Shown piece after piece: positions 57,002-64,000 of a stretch of DNA of 64,000 nucleotides. Below the pieces are notes generated by a model. The model did not search any database. It saw only the letters and a list, made by a program, of their open reading frames with translations, and had not been told where the DNA came from. The DNA lies in the NCBI GenBank assembly GCA_938003685.1, contig CALKXT010000160.1, positions 1-64,000 on the forward strand, given 5' to 3'. Position 1 is the first letter of the stretch. Each line of letters opens with the position of its first letter. The position numbers and the translations under genes were made by a program. Origin of the DNA: an uncultured Sulfitobacter sp. (GTDB lineage Bacteria > Pseudomonadota > Alphaproteobacteria > Rhodobacterales > Rhodobacteraceae).

Positions 57002-58288
57002 TCAAAGCGCCCTTAGACGTTCCAGCAATCGCAGTGATGGATAGCCATCAGGTACAATTCCTGTTGAAGCTTGGAACCTGCGCACAGCACTTACTGTTAA
57101 CGGGCCCATCTTTGCATCAATTTTTTCCGTATCAAAACCCGCTGCGGTCAGGCGTTTTTGCAACTCGACCCGCTCATCATAGGTCAGTGCGCGATCCGCG
57201 ACGGGCCATCCATGTCTGAACGGTTGTTTGCCTTTGATACGGTCGCTCAGGTGCCCAATACCGACGACATAGGCATCCGCAGTGTTATAGTTTTCAATCA
57301 CTTCAAAATTTGAAAAGATTAGAAATGCTGCGCCTTCTGCGCCAGCGGGCAGCAACACAGAGGCCAATCCATAATCCCTGACCGACGTGCCATTCATATC
57401 GGTGACCCCTAGAACCGCCCAATCACTTGGCAATTTGGTCACCGAACGATCGGCACGCAAGTAATCAAATCCATCTGGAATACGGACTTCAACGCCCCAT
57501 GGCTGATTTTGTTTCCACCCAAAGTGCTTGAGATATGCCGCGGTCGACGCAAGCGCATCCGTCGGATCATCACCCCAGATATCACGCTTACCATTACCAT
57601 CGTGATCAACGGCAAGCTTGTTAAATGATGAAGGCATAAATTGCGTATGACCCATGGCCCCCGCCCAACTGCCCGTCATTTTGGCAGGTGTCGTGTCGCC
57701 ACTTTGTAAAATCCGCAGCGCATTGATCAACTCGTCCTCAAAAAATTCGGCGCGGCGCGCGTCATAGGCAAGTGTCGCGAGGGAATTGATCACACTATCC
57801 CCACCTCGAAACGTGCCATATGCACTTTCCAAGCCCCAAATGGCCACGATGATTTCTTTATCGACGCCATATTGGGTTTCAATTTCAGTGAGCGTGTCGT
57901 CCCATTTCGCCAAGGCTTTGCGCCCGTTCTCAATCCGCAGATCAGATACGGCTGTATTCAGGTAGTCCCATATGGTCTTGGTGAATTCAGACTGGTTACG
58001 ATCCCTCTGGATCACCTGTTCATCATAGGTGACGCGACTTAACGCTGCATCAAATACCTTGGCCGTTATGCCCAATTCTAACGCACGAGGCCGAAAATCT
58101 TTTATCCATGCCCTTAACCCCGCATCAGTGCCTTTTTGTGGGGGGCGTGTCAGCGCAGCGACTGTCCCAGTCACAGCAACCTCACCCCGTGCTAAGGGAC
58201 GTAAAGATGCTTCGATGATTTCAGCCGGCACCATCTGTGGCAGACCAGTACTTAATAGCAAGATGCCCGTGAATAGCTGCCTCAACAT
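57002..58288 (-). CDS. Lytic murein transglycosylase (MltB-type) with peptidoglycan-binding domain
   Basis: 428 residues, signal peptide (about 22 residues). The catalytic SLT-like domain has the glutamate in IWGLESAYGTFRGG, the GAMGHTQFMPSSF motif and DGNGKRDIWGDDPTDALASTAAYL. The C-terminal 60 residues are a PG_binding_1 domain (MGPLTVSAVRRFQAS, LRLLERL). A periplasmic cell-wall enzyme. Confidence 0.93.
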   Translation of the reverse strand: MLRQLFTGILLLSTGLPQMVPAEIIEASLRPLARGEVAVTGTVAALTRPPQKGTDAGLRAWIKDFRPRALELGITAKVFDAALSRVTYDEQVIQRDRNQSEFTKTIWDYLNTAVSDLRIENGRKALAKWDDTLTEIETQYGVDKEIIVAIWGLESAYGTFRGGDSVINSLATLAYDARRAEFFEDELINALRILQSGDTTPAKMTGSWAGAMGHTQFMPSSFNKLAVDHDGNGKRDIWGDDPTDALASTAAYLKHFGWKQNQPWGVEVRIPDGFDYLRADRSVTKLPSDWAVLGVTDMNGTSVRDYGLASVLLPAGAEGAAFLIFSNFEVIENYNTADAYVVGIGHLSDRIKGKQPFRHGWPVADRALTYDERVELQKRLTAAGFDTEKIDAKMGPLTVSAVRRFQASTGIVPDGYPSLRLLERLRAL

Positions 58289-58355
58289 GAATGTTCCGTT
58301 TCTTTTTCTATGCTCTGCCCAATCTTTAGTTGGGTTTTGCCCGGTACTAAAGCCT

Positions 58356-59075
58356 TCACTCGACCTGAGCGCGACCTTCCGCCATCGCTTCGATTTCGGC
58401 CCTTATTTTGGCCACATGATCGCGCAACATAGATACGCGTCTAGGCCGAAAGCTTTTTCCTGTGCGCGATAGGTCATCCATCCGATCCAACCGAAACACG
58501 CGATTATCGCACCGTAAATGGCACCACGCCATCAGCATATTTGTATCTTGCATGTAAACTATACCAAGCGGATCCACTTCGCGCTCCGATGATGCGCCTT
58601 TGGCATCCGTATACGAAAACCGCACCGTTTCCTCATCCCACGTCGCGGCCCGCAATTTAGCAACATCAATACGTGGTGGGTTCGGGCGTTTAAAACGACG
58701 TACATCTAATATTGCGTGCTGCAAACGATGGGCCTGACGTGGCGGGACACGCGCTGTCAGTTTCGCCAAGGCTGATTGCGCGGCACGTGCCAAAGCGGGG
58801 TCACCGATCACCGCAACATCCCGTAAGCCCAGCACTAAGGCCTCTAACTCATCGTTTTCAAAGCCCAGAGGCGGCAATGCTGCATCTTCAATCAGTGTGT
58901 AGCCAAAGCCAGCCTCGCCATCGATCACAGCACCAAGACCCCGCAACCCTTCAATATCGCGATAGATCGTTCGCAACGACACATCAAGTTCGTCGGCCAA
59001 CTGCACTGCGCGCACGGGAGCAGGCATTCGACGAAGCGCGGTCATCATTTGGAATAAGCGATGTGTGCGATTCAT
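58356..59075 (-). CDS. YafY-type transcriptional regulator (HTH and WYL domains)
   Basis: 239 residues: N-terminal HTH (RTHRLFQMMTALRR, ELDVSLRTIYRDIEGLRGLGA) and a WYL-type ligand domain (VRFSYTDAKGASSEREVDPLG). Divergent from the GST-like gene with a 78 bp gap and likely its regulator. Confidence 0.9.
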   Translation of the reverse strand: MNRTHRLFQMMTALRRMPAPVRAVQLADELDVSLRTIYRDIEGLRGLGAVIDGEAGFGYTLIEDAALPPLGFENDELEALVLGLRDVAVIGDPALARAAQSALAKLTARVPPRQAHRLQHAILDVRRFKRPNPPRIDVAKLRAATWDEETVRFSYTDAKGASSEREVDPLGIVYMQDTNMLMAWCHLRCDNRVFRLDRMDDLSRTGKSFRPRRVSMLRDHVAKIRAEIEAMAEGRAQVE

Positions 59076-59153
59076 GAAATATCTTTACTGCATACTGACA
59101 AAAATTGACAGTACTCACTGATAGGTCTTCCGTACACCCAACAGGAGAGCCCA

Positions 59154-59885
59154 ATGATCACCCTTATCACCTATGCCCCCGCTTTTGGTCAAACAGCTGC
59201 CAGCCCCTTTTGTGTCAAGGCGATTTGGCTGCTCAACATGTCAGGTCTAGAATGGCAACGCGAAGACAGCATGGACCCCCGTCAGATGCCCAAACAAAAA
59301 CTACCAGTCATTCGGCTGGGCAGTGACCTCATCCACGACAGCGACAATATTCGCGCATATTTGGAACAGCAGGGCGCAGATTTTGATGCTGATTTGAGCG
59401 ATATGGAAAAAGCAACATCGCGCGCGTTTATCCGCATGGCTGAAGAGCACTTATATTTTCACTGTGTGTTGCAGCGCTGGGGCGAGGATACTATTTGGCC
59501 GATCGTTCGCGATCAGTACTTTAGTGCCATCCCAAAGATTCTACGGGGTCTTGTGACCAATAAAATCCGTAAAACCTGTTTGCAGGGCCTGTACAGCCAA
59601 GGATTGGGGCGCCTGACACCCGAAGAACGCTTGCAAAAAATTGAGCCCGATCTTCAAGCCATCACAACCCGCCTATGGCACGGCAAATTTCTGTTTGGAG
59701 ATCTGCCCACCGCCGCAGATGCATCTATTGCACCCATGTTGGCAGGCATGCGCGCCACCCCAGGCAAAACATTGTTGAAAACACGGATCGCTGAGGATGA
59801 AATCCTTTGTCGCTATATAGACCGGGCTGAGGACGCAATGTCTGCACCCCGCACTAACGCCGCGTCCGTGTCACTTTGCGCTTGA
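59154..59885 (+). CDS. Glutathione S-transferase-like protein (FAXC/metaxin-like)
   Basis: 243 residues. Thioredoxin-fold N-terminus with SPFCVKAIWLLNMSGLEW and LPVIRLGSDLIHDSDNI, and a helical C-terminal GST domain with FGDLPTAADASIAPML. This is the Fax-like branch with uncertain enzymatic activity. Its 3' end overlaps rnr by 32 bp in a convergent manner. Confidence 0.85.
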   Translation: MITLITYAPAFGQTAASPFCVKAIWLLNMSGLEWQREDSMDPRQMPKQKLPVIRLGSDLIHDSDNIRAYLEQQGADFDADLSDMEKATSRAFIRMAEEHLYFHCVLQRWGEDTIWPIVRDQYFSAIPKILRGLVTNKIRKTCLQGLYSQGLGRLTPEERLQKIEPDLQAITTRLWHGKFLFGDLPTAADASIAPMLAGMRATPGKTLLKTRIAEDEILCRYIDRAEDAMSAPRTNAASVSLCA

Positions 59886-62109
59886 TCTTGTCCTTCTTGC
59901 GCTTGGCATTGCTGCCTTTGCGACGTGGACTGCGTCCTGCTGGGCTGCGGCTGCTTTGAGCAACTTTTTGATCTTCGATCTCTAGCAATTCCAACGCAAT
60001 GCCGCCTGTAACAGGCACTGCTTCGGCCAGCCGCACAGTAACGCGCTGGCCGATACTGATGACCATACCCGTATCAGAACCAATCAGTGTTTGAGCATCA
60101 GCATCATGGTGGAAATACTCACGGCCCAATGATCGCATCGGCAGCAACCCATCCGCGCCCGTTTCGTCCAGCTTCACAAAGGCACCAAATCGCGCGATGC
60201 CGCTGATCCGCCCTTTAAATTCATTCCCCACACGCTCTGATAAAAAGGCCGCCAAATAGCGATCTGTCGTGTCACGCTCTGCCACCATGGATCGGCGTTC
60301 AGTGTCCGAAATATGAGCGCCTGTTTGTTCAAGCGTTTCAATTTCTTCTATCTTCAAACCGTCTTTGCCCCAGCCATGTGCGGTCACTAAAGCGCGATGC
60401 ACAATAAGGTCCGCATACCGACGGATCGGTGAAGTGAAATGAGCATAAGATCTCAGAGCTAGGCCAAAGTGGCCGATATGTGCGGGGGCATAATAAGCTT
60501 GGGTCATTGAGCGCAGTGTTGAGATGTTGATCAGCTCTGCATCATCAGTCCCCGCCGCATCGTTCAACAACCTATTCAAGTGTGCCGTTTGCAGAACTTG
60601 ACCCTTTGCCAAGTTAAAACCAGCTGCCTGCGCCGTCTCTCTCAGGCTTTCCAGCTTCGCTGGCGTAGGTTCTTCGTGCACGCGGAAAAGCAACGGTGTT
60701 TTCTTTTCCAGCAAGGTTTCGGCAGCAGCGACATTCGCCAAAACCATCAGTTCTTCAATCAGCTTATGAGCATCCAATCGATCTTTGAAGTTGACTGAAC
60801 TGACCTTGCCGTCATCACTCAATTCGATACGCCGCTCTGGTAGATCAAGGTCGAGCGGCTGACGTAACGCACGCGCTTCTTTCAACGCTGCATATGCGTC
60901 GTAAAGTGGGCGCAAAACAGTCTCTAATAAGGGGCCAGTACGCTCATTCGGGTTGCCATCAATTGCATCCTGAACCTCTTCGTAATGCAAAGACGCTGGC
61001 GATTTCATCAGGCCACGGTGAAAACCATGAGACAACTTTTGTCCCTTGGCATCTAGTACCATACGCACCGCAATACAGGCGCGCGTAACCCCTTCGTGCA
61101 ACGAGCACAGATCACCAGACAAACGATCCGGCAACATTGGAACCACACGATCAGGAAAATAGGTTGAGTTGCCCCGCTTGCGCGCCTCAATATCCAATGC
61201 AGAACCGGGCGTCACGTAGGCCGCAACATCGGCAATCGCTACCCAAACAATATGTCCACCGGGATTCTTGGGATCGTCATCTGCATGGGCATAACAAGCA
61301 TCATCGTGATCGCGCGCGTCAGACGGATCAATCGTGATCAAAGGCAAATCTTGCAGGTCTTCACGCCCCTTAAGGCCCATCGGTATAGCCGCGTCTGCGT
61401 CAGCAATCACATCATCTGGGAAATGATCAGGAATACCGTGTTGGTGAATGGCAATTAACGAAACTGCCTTGGGTGCGGATGGATCACCCAAACGGTCAAC
61501 AATCCGCGCGCGCGGCAGGCCCATTCGCCCCTTTGGTCCGGCTTGTTCCGCCTCAACCAATTCACCATCTTTGGCACCGTTGGTCGCATCGCTGCCCACA
61601 ATCCATTCGCGATCCGCACCCTTGTCGATGGGGTGAATACGACCGCCCTCAGCGGACTTACGGAAAATTCCCATGACACGTTTAGGGTTGGTTCCAATCA
61701 GCCGGATCAATCGGCCCTCATATGCAAATGCCTCATCCTTAACCAAGGTCAGGCGCGCTAAAATACGGTCCCCCTCGCCCAGCGCAGGATCACCAGCACG
61801 TGGTATCACAAAAACAACAGGCTCATCTCTATCGCCCTGCCATTCCATCGGCCTCGCAAATAGATCGCCGTCTTTGTCTGCCCCGGTAATTTGCAAAACT
61901 GAAACAGGTGGCAAACGGTCAGGATCATTGTAACTACGCTTGCGCTTTTCCAGATGTCCTTCGGCCTCAAGTTCTTTCATCATACGCTTGAGGTCGATGC
62001 GCGCCGCACCTTTGATACCAAACGCCTTTGCGATGTCGCGCTTGGTGGTCAAGGTCGGGTTCTGTTCAATCCATTCAAGGATTTCGGGCTTTTTAGGTAA
62101 TTTATTCAT
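59854..62109 (-). CDS. rnr: Ribonuclease R
   Basis: 3'-5' exoribonuclease, 751 residues. Domains in order: helix-turn-helix, cold-shock domain, RNB catalytic domain with ITIDPSDARDHDDACY (metal aspartates), RNB end FTSPIRRYADLIVHRAL, S1 domain (GRISGIARFGAFVKLDETG) and a Lys/Arg-rich tail. ATG 62109 is used; 62115 is an in-frame alternative, and the frame runs further without conserved sequence. Confidence 0.96.
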   Translation of the reverse strand: MNKLPKKPEILEWIEQNPTLTTKRDIAKAFGIKGAARIDLKRMMKELEAEGHLEKRKRSYNDPDRLPPVSVLQITGADKDGDLFARPMEWQGDRDEPVVFVIPRAGDPALGEGDRILARLTLVKDEAFAYEGRLIRLIGTNPKRVMGIFRKSAEGGRIHPIDKGADREWIVGSDATNGAKDGELVEAEQAGPKGRMGLPRARIVDRLGDPSAPKAVSLIAIHQHGIPDHFPDDVIADADAAIPMGLKGREDLQDLPLITIDPSDARDHDDACYAHADDDPKNPGGHIVWVAIADVAAYVTPGSALDIEARKRGNSTYFPDRVVPMLPDRLSGDLCSLHEGVTRACIAVRMVLDAKGQKLSHGFHRGLMKSPASLHYEEVQDAIDGNPNERTGPLLETVLRPLYDAYAALKEARALRQPLDLDLPERRIELSDDGKVSSVNFKDRLDAHKLIEELMVLANVAAAETLLEKKTPLLFRVHEEPTPAKLESLRETAQAAGFNLAKGQVLQTAHLNRLLNDAAGTDDAELINISTLRSMTQAYYAPAHIGHFGLALRSYAHFTSPIRRYADLIVHRALVTAHGWGKDGLKIEEIETLEQTGAHISDTERRSMVAERDTTDRYLAAFLSERVGNEFKGRISGIARFGAFVKLDETGADGLLPMRSLGREYFHHDADAQTLIGSDTGMVISIGQRVTVRLAEAVPVTGGIALELLEIEDQKVAQSSRSPAGRSPRRKGSNAKRKKDKIKRKVTRTRR

Positions 62110-62140
62110 GGGCATCAGGTAGCACGCGCATGGGAGCGCG

Positions 62141-62713
62141 TCATGGCAAATCGGTAACTTCGTCAACGTCAGCCAAAGTTGCGACCTCAGCAATACGATA
62201 ACTGGGCAATGTTGTTTTAGTATCCGCAAGTGCGTGGGCAGTAGACCACCGCACGCCCTTAAAAATATTCGGTGGCTGACGGCAGGGTTGTTTCAATCCG
62301 ATCAGCCAATAGCCTCCGTCGGGTGCCGGGCCAAAAACGGCATCATGATTGCCCAACACGCGAAACGCTTCTCCAATATGGTGTCGCATAACGCCGGGAA
62401 TGTCGGCACCTATGACACAAGCAGGACCAACTGAAACCCGCCCCATCATGCGTGCCATGCGGTCGCCCAAATCGCCACGCCCCTGTGGCCATCGTGGTAA
62501 ACCTCTGGGCCAAAAGCGACTTTGCATTCCCTCGACATCAGGTGCAACCGCCAGCACAATCTGCCAACGCGGGTCTTGCAATCGGCGTAACAGGCGGCGC
62601 GTTTGGTGACGAAACCACCACGCCGATGCGGTCATTCCAATGTCGCGCCCCAGTCGCGTTTTCACCCTGCCCGGCCTTGGTTCTTTGACCATAATGATCA
62701 AAGTCTTTTTCAC
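62141..62713 (-). CDS. DUF2064/TIGR04282 glycosyltransferase-like protein
   Basis: 190 residues. Nucleotidyl/glycosyl transferase A-like fold with IIMVKEPRPGRVKTRL, GDLGDRMARMM, VIGADIPGV and the FGPAPDGGYWLIGLK motif diagnostic of TIGR04282. Role unknown. Overlaps the GNAT gene by four bases in the dapE operon. Confidence 0.9.
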   Translation of the reverse strand: MKKTLIIMVKEPRPGRVKTRLGRDIGMTASAWWFRHQTRRLLRRLQDPRWQIVLAVAPDVEGMQSRFWPRGLPRWPQGRGDLGDRMARMMGRVSVGPACVIGADIPGVMRHHIGEAFRVLGNHDAVFGPAPDGGYWLIGLKQPCRQPPNIFKGVRWSTAHALADTKTTLPSYRIAEVATLADVDEVTDLP

Positions 62714-63132
62714 AGCGCACGGACCATATCACGATGATCAATGCCTGCGTCTTTGTAGACCGGACCTATCGCCGTAAACCCGAGGGTTTGATAGAACCCC
62801 ATAGCATGTACCTGCGCACCTAATTTGGCGGTGTCCACTCCGCTCTGCGTTCTTGCCAAACCCAATGCAGCGTTGATCAGTGCCACACCAAGCCCAGTTC
62901 CTCGATGGGATTTCAATACGCACACACGTCCGATTTTGGCAATTTTATTTTGGATATAGACCCGAGCAGTCCCAACCGGAACTTCATCATCCGTTGCCAA
63001 GACATGCAGACATTGACCATCTAGGCCATCCAGTTCGTCCACCTCCGGTACATCTTGTTCATCCATGAAAACAATGCGCCGTATCGCAAAACACGCCTCA
63101 AGGTCATGTGTTTGTTCTACCACTACACTCAC
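62710..63132 (-). CDS. GNAT-family N-acetyltransferase (ElaA-like)
   Basis: 140 residues. Core GNAT marks: [15 protein letters not shown], then [15 protein letters not shown] with the acetyl-CoA loop, and [21 protein letters not shown]. Substrate unknown. ATGA overlaps with dapE and the DUF2064 gene. Confidence 0.88.
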   Translation of the reverse strand: MSVVVEQTHDLEACFAIRRIVFMDEQDVPEVDELDGLDGQCLHVLATDDEVPVGTARVYIQNKIAKIGRVCVLKSHRGTGLGVALINAALGLARTQSGVDTAKLGAQVHAMGFYQTLGFTAIGPVYKDAGIDHRDMVRAL

Positions 63133-64000
63133 GCAAAATAGTCCTTTAGCACCCGCCCATAGATCGCCTTAAGTTGATGTATATGCTCAACCCGCACATG
63201 CTCATCAACTTGGTGCATAGACTGTCCGACCAAACCAAATTCCACCACAGGACAATGTGACTTTACAAATCGCGCATCAGACGTGCCACCCGTGGTCGAC
63301 AGCGTTGGCGTGATTCCAGTTTCAGCTTTCACAGCATTCCCTACAAGATCAGACAAAACACCGGGGGGCGTGATAAAGCTTTCGCCGGATACTTTGACAT
63401 CGACCTGGATCTGAACGCCATATTGATCCTGAATATCAGCCGCCCGTTGGTTGAGCCACTCAGTAAGGCTGGCACCCGAATGTAGTTCGTTGAAACGGAT
63501 ATTAACCGCAGCACAACATTCTGCGGGGATCACATTGGTGGCAGGATTTCCTGTATCAATCGTGACAACAGCCAGCGTTGAAGCATCGAAATGATCGCTC
63601 CCTTGATCCAGCTCGTGTGATGCCAAGCTGTCCATCAACCGCACCATTGCTGACAGCGGATTATTCGCACGGTGCGGATAGGCGGCATGGCCTTGTTTTC
63701 CAACCACACGAAAATGCGCATTCAGCGACCCGCGCCGGCCGATTTTCATCATGTCGCCCATGGTGTCGGGGCACGTCGGCTCGCCTACCAGACAGACATC
63801 CATGCGTTCGCCATTATTTTTCATATATTCGAGCAGCGCAGTTGTGCCGTGATCTGCATCGCCCTCTTCATCACCTGTTATCGCGATGATGATCGATCCG
63901 TCAGGCGGCGCATCTCGCACAAAATCGACAGCAGCGGCAGCAAATGCAGCCACGCCAGATTTCATATCCGTTGTGCCGCGCCCATACATGATGCCATCCT
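63129..64000 (-). CDS. dapE: Succinyl-diaminopimelate desuccinylase, partial
   Basis: M20-family zinc amidohydrolase of lysine/diaminopimelate synthesis. The frame runs to the window edge, so the N-terminus is missing; it reads [15 protein letters not shown], where the DMKSG aspartate binds zinc. Further marks: [45 protein letters not shown], and the C-terminal [33 protein letters not shown]. About 290 residues are visible of the usual ~380. Confidence 0.95.
   Translation of the reverse strand, partial: DGIMYGRGTTDMKSGVAAFAAAAVDFVRDAPPDGSIIIAITGDEEGDADHGTTALLEYMKNNGERMDVCLVGEPTCPDTMGDMMKIGRRGSLNAHFRVVGKQGHAAYPHRANNPLSAMVRLMDSLASHELDQGSDHFDASTLAVVTIDTGNPATNVIPAECCAAVNIRFNELHSGASLTEWLNQRAADIQDQYGVQIQVDVKVSGESFITPPGVLSDLVGNAVKAETGITPTLSTTGGTSDARFVKSHCPVVEFGLVGQSMHQVDEHVRVEHIHQLKAIYGRVLKDYFA

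Overview
The window reads as a chromosomal segment of a marine alphaproteobacterium of the Rhodobacteraceae (Roseobacter-type). The evidence is the alphaproteobacterial flagellar gene set (flaF, flbT, a MotE-like MgtE-N protein, a DUF1217 protein, a short FlgJ rod-binding protein, a flagellin of about 275 residues) together with polyamine and aromatic amino-acid metabolism. No rRNA, tRNA, CRISPR array or intact insertion sequence was seen.

Layout. 1-719: start of an MFS transporter (minus strand, cut by the window edge). 865-6714: plus-strand flagellar operon motB-flgE-flgK-flgL-flgI. 6725-23302: about 16.6 kb of non-flagellar genes lying between flgI and fliP. It holds a flippase-like membrane protein; a kynurenine/3-hydroxyanthranilate locus (haaO, a DapA-superfamily lyase, L-aspartate dehydrogenase nadX, a LysR regulator, an aldehyde dehydrogenase, kynU); a sulfatase; decayed transposase and membrane-protein remnants; a TauE/SafE exporter; a 1008-residue kinase-M23-aminotransferase fusion; and a cassette of a MarR regulator with a four-cysteine tail, a secreted protein and a redoxin around a near-perfect operator palindrome. 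23451-47924: the rest of the flagellar locus in several divergent blocks: fliF-fliH-fliN-fliP (minus); fliL-hyp-motE-motA-TPR-flhA-fliR-flhB-fliJ-like (plus); flgB-flgC-fliE-fliQ-flgF-flgG-flgA-flgH-fliL2 (minus); fliI (plus); flgJ-flgN-like, flagellin, flaF-flbT-DUF1217 (minus); fliK-flgD (plus).

47921-56948: UDP-glucose dehydrogenase, then a putrescine uptake and catabolism locus (potF-potA-potH-potI-FAD oxidoreductase on minus; a divergent GntR regulator and a putrescine aminotransferase on plus). 57002-64000: a lytic transglycosylase, a WYL regulator with a divergent GST-like gene, RNase R, and a dapE-GNAT-DUF2064 operon (minus; dapE cut by the edge).

The flagellar genes here encode the hook, rod, rings, export gate, ATPase, stator and filament. 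fliG, fliM, fliA, flgM and fliD are not in the window. Several flagellar blocks carry a CtrA-like pair of TTAA half-sites seven bases apart, which suggests common control. The most unusual items are the kynU/haaO locus (it has nadX and a DapA-like lyase but no ACMS decarboxylase), the three-domain fusion enzyme, and the MarR/redoxin cassette.
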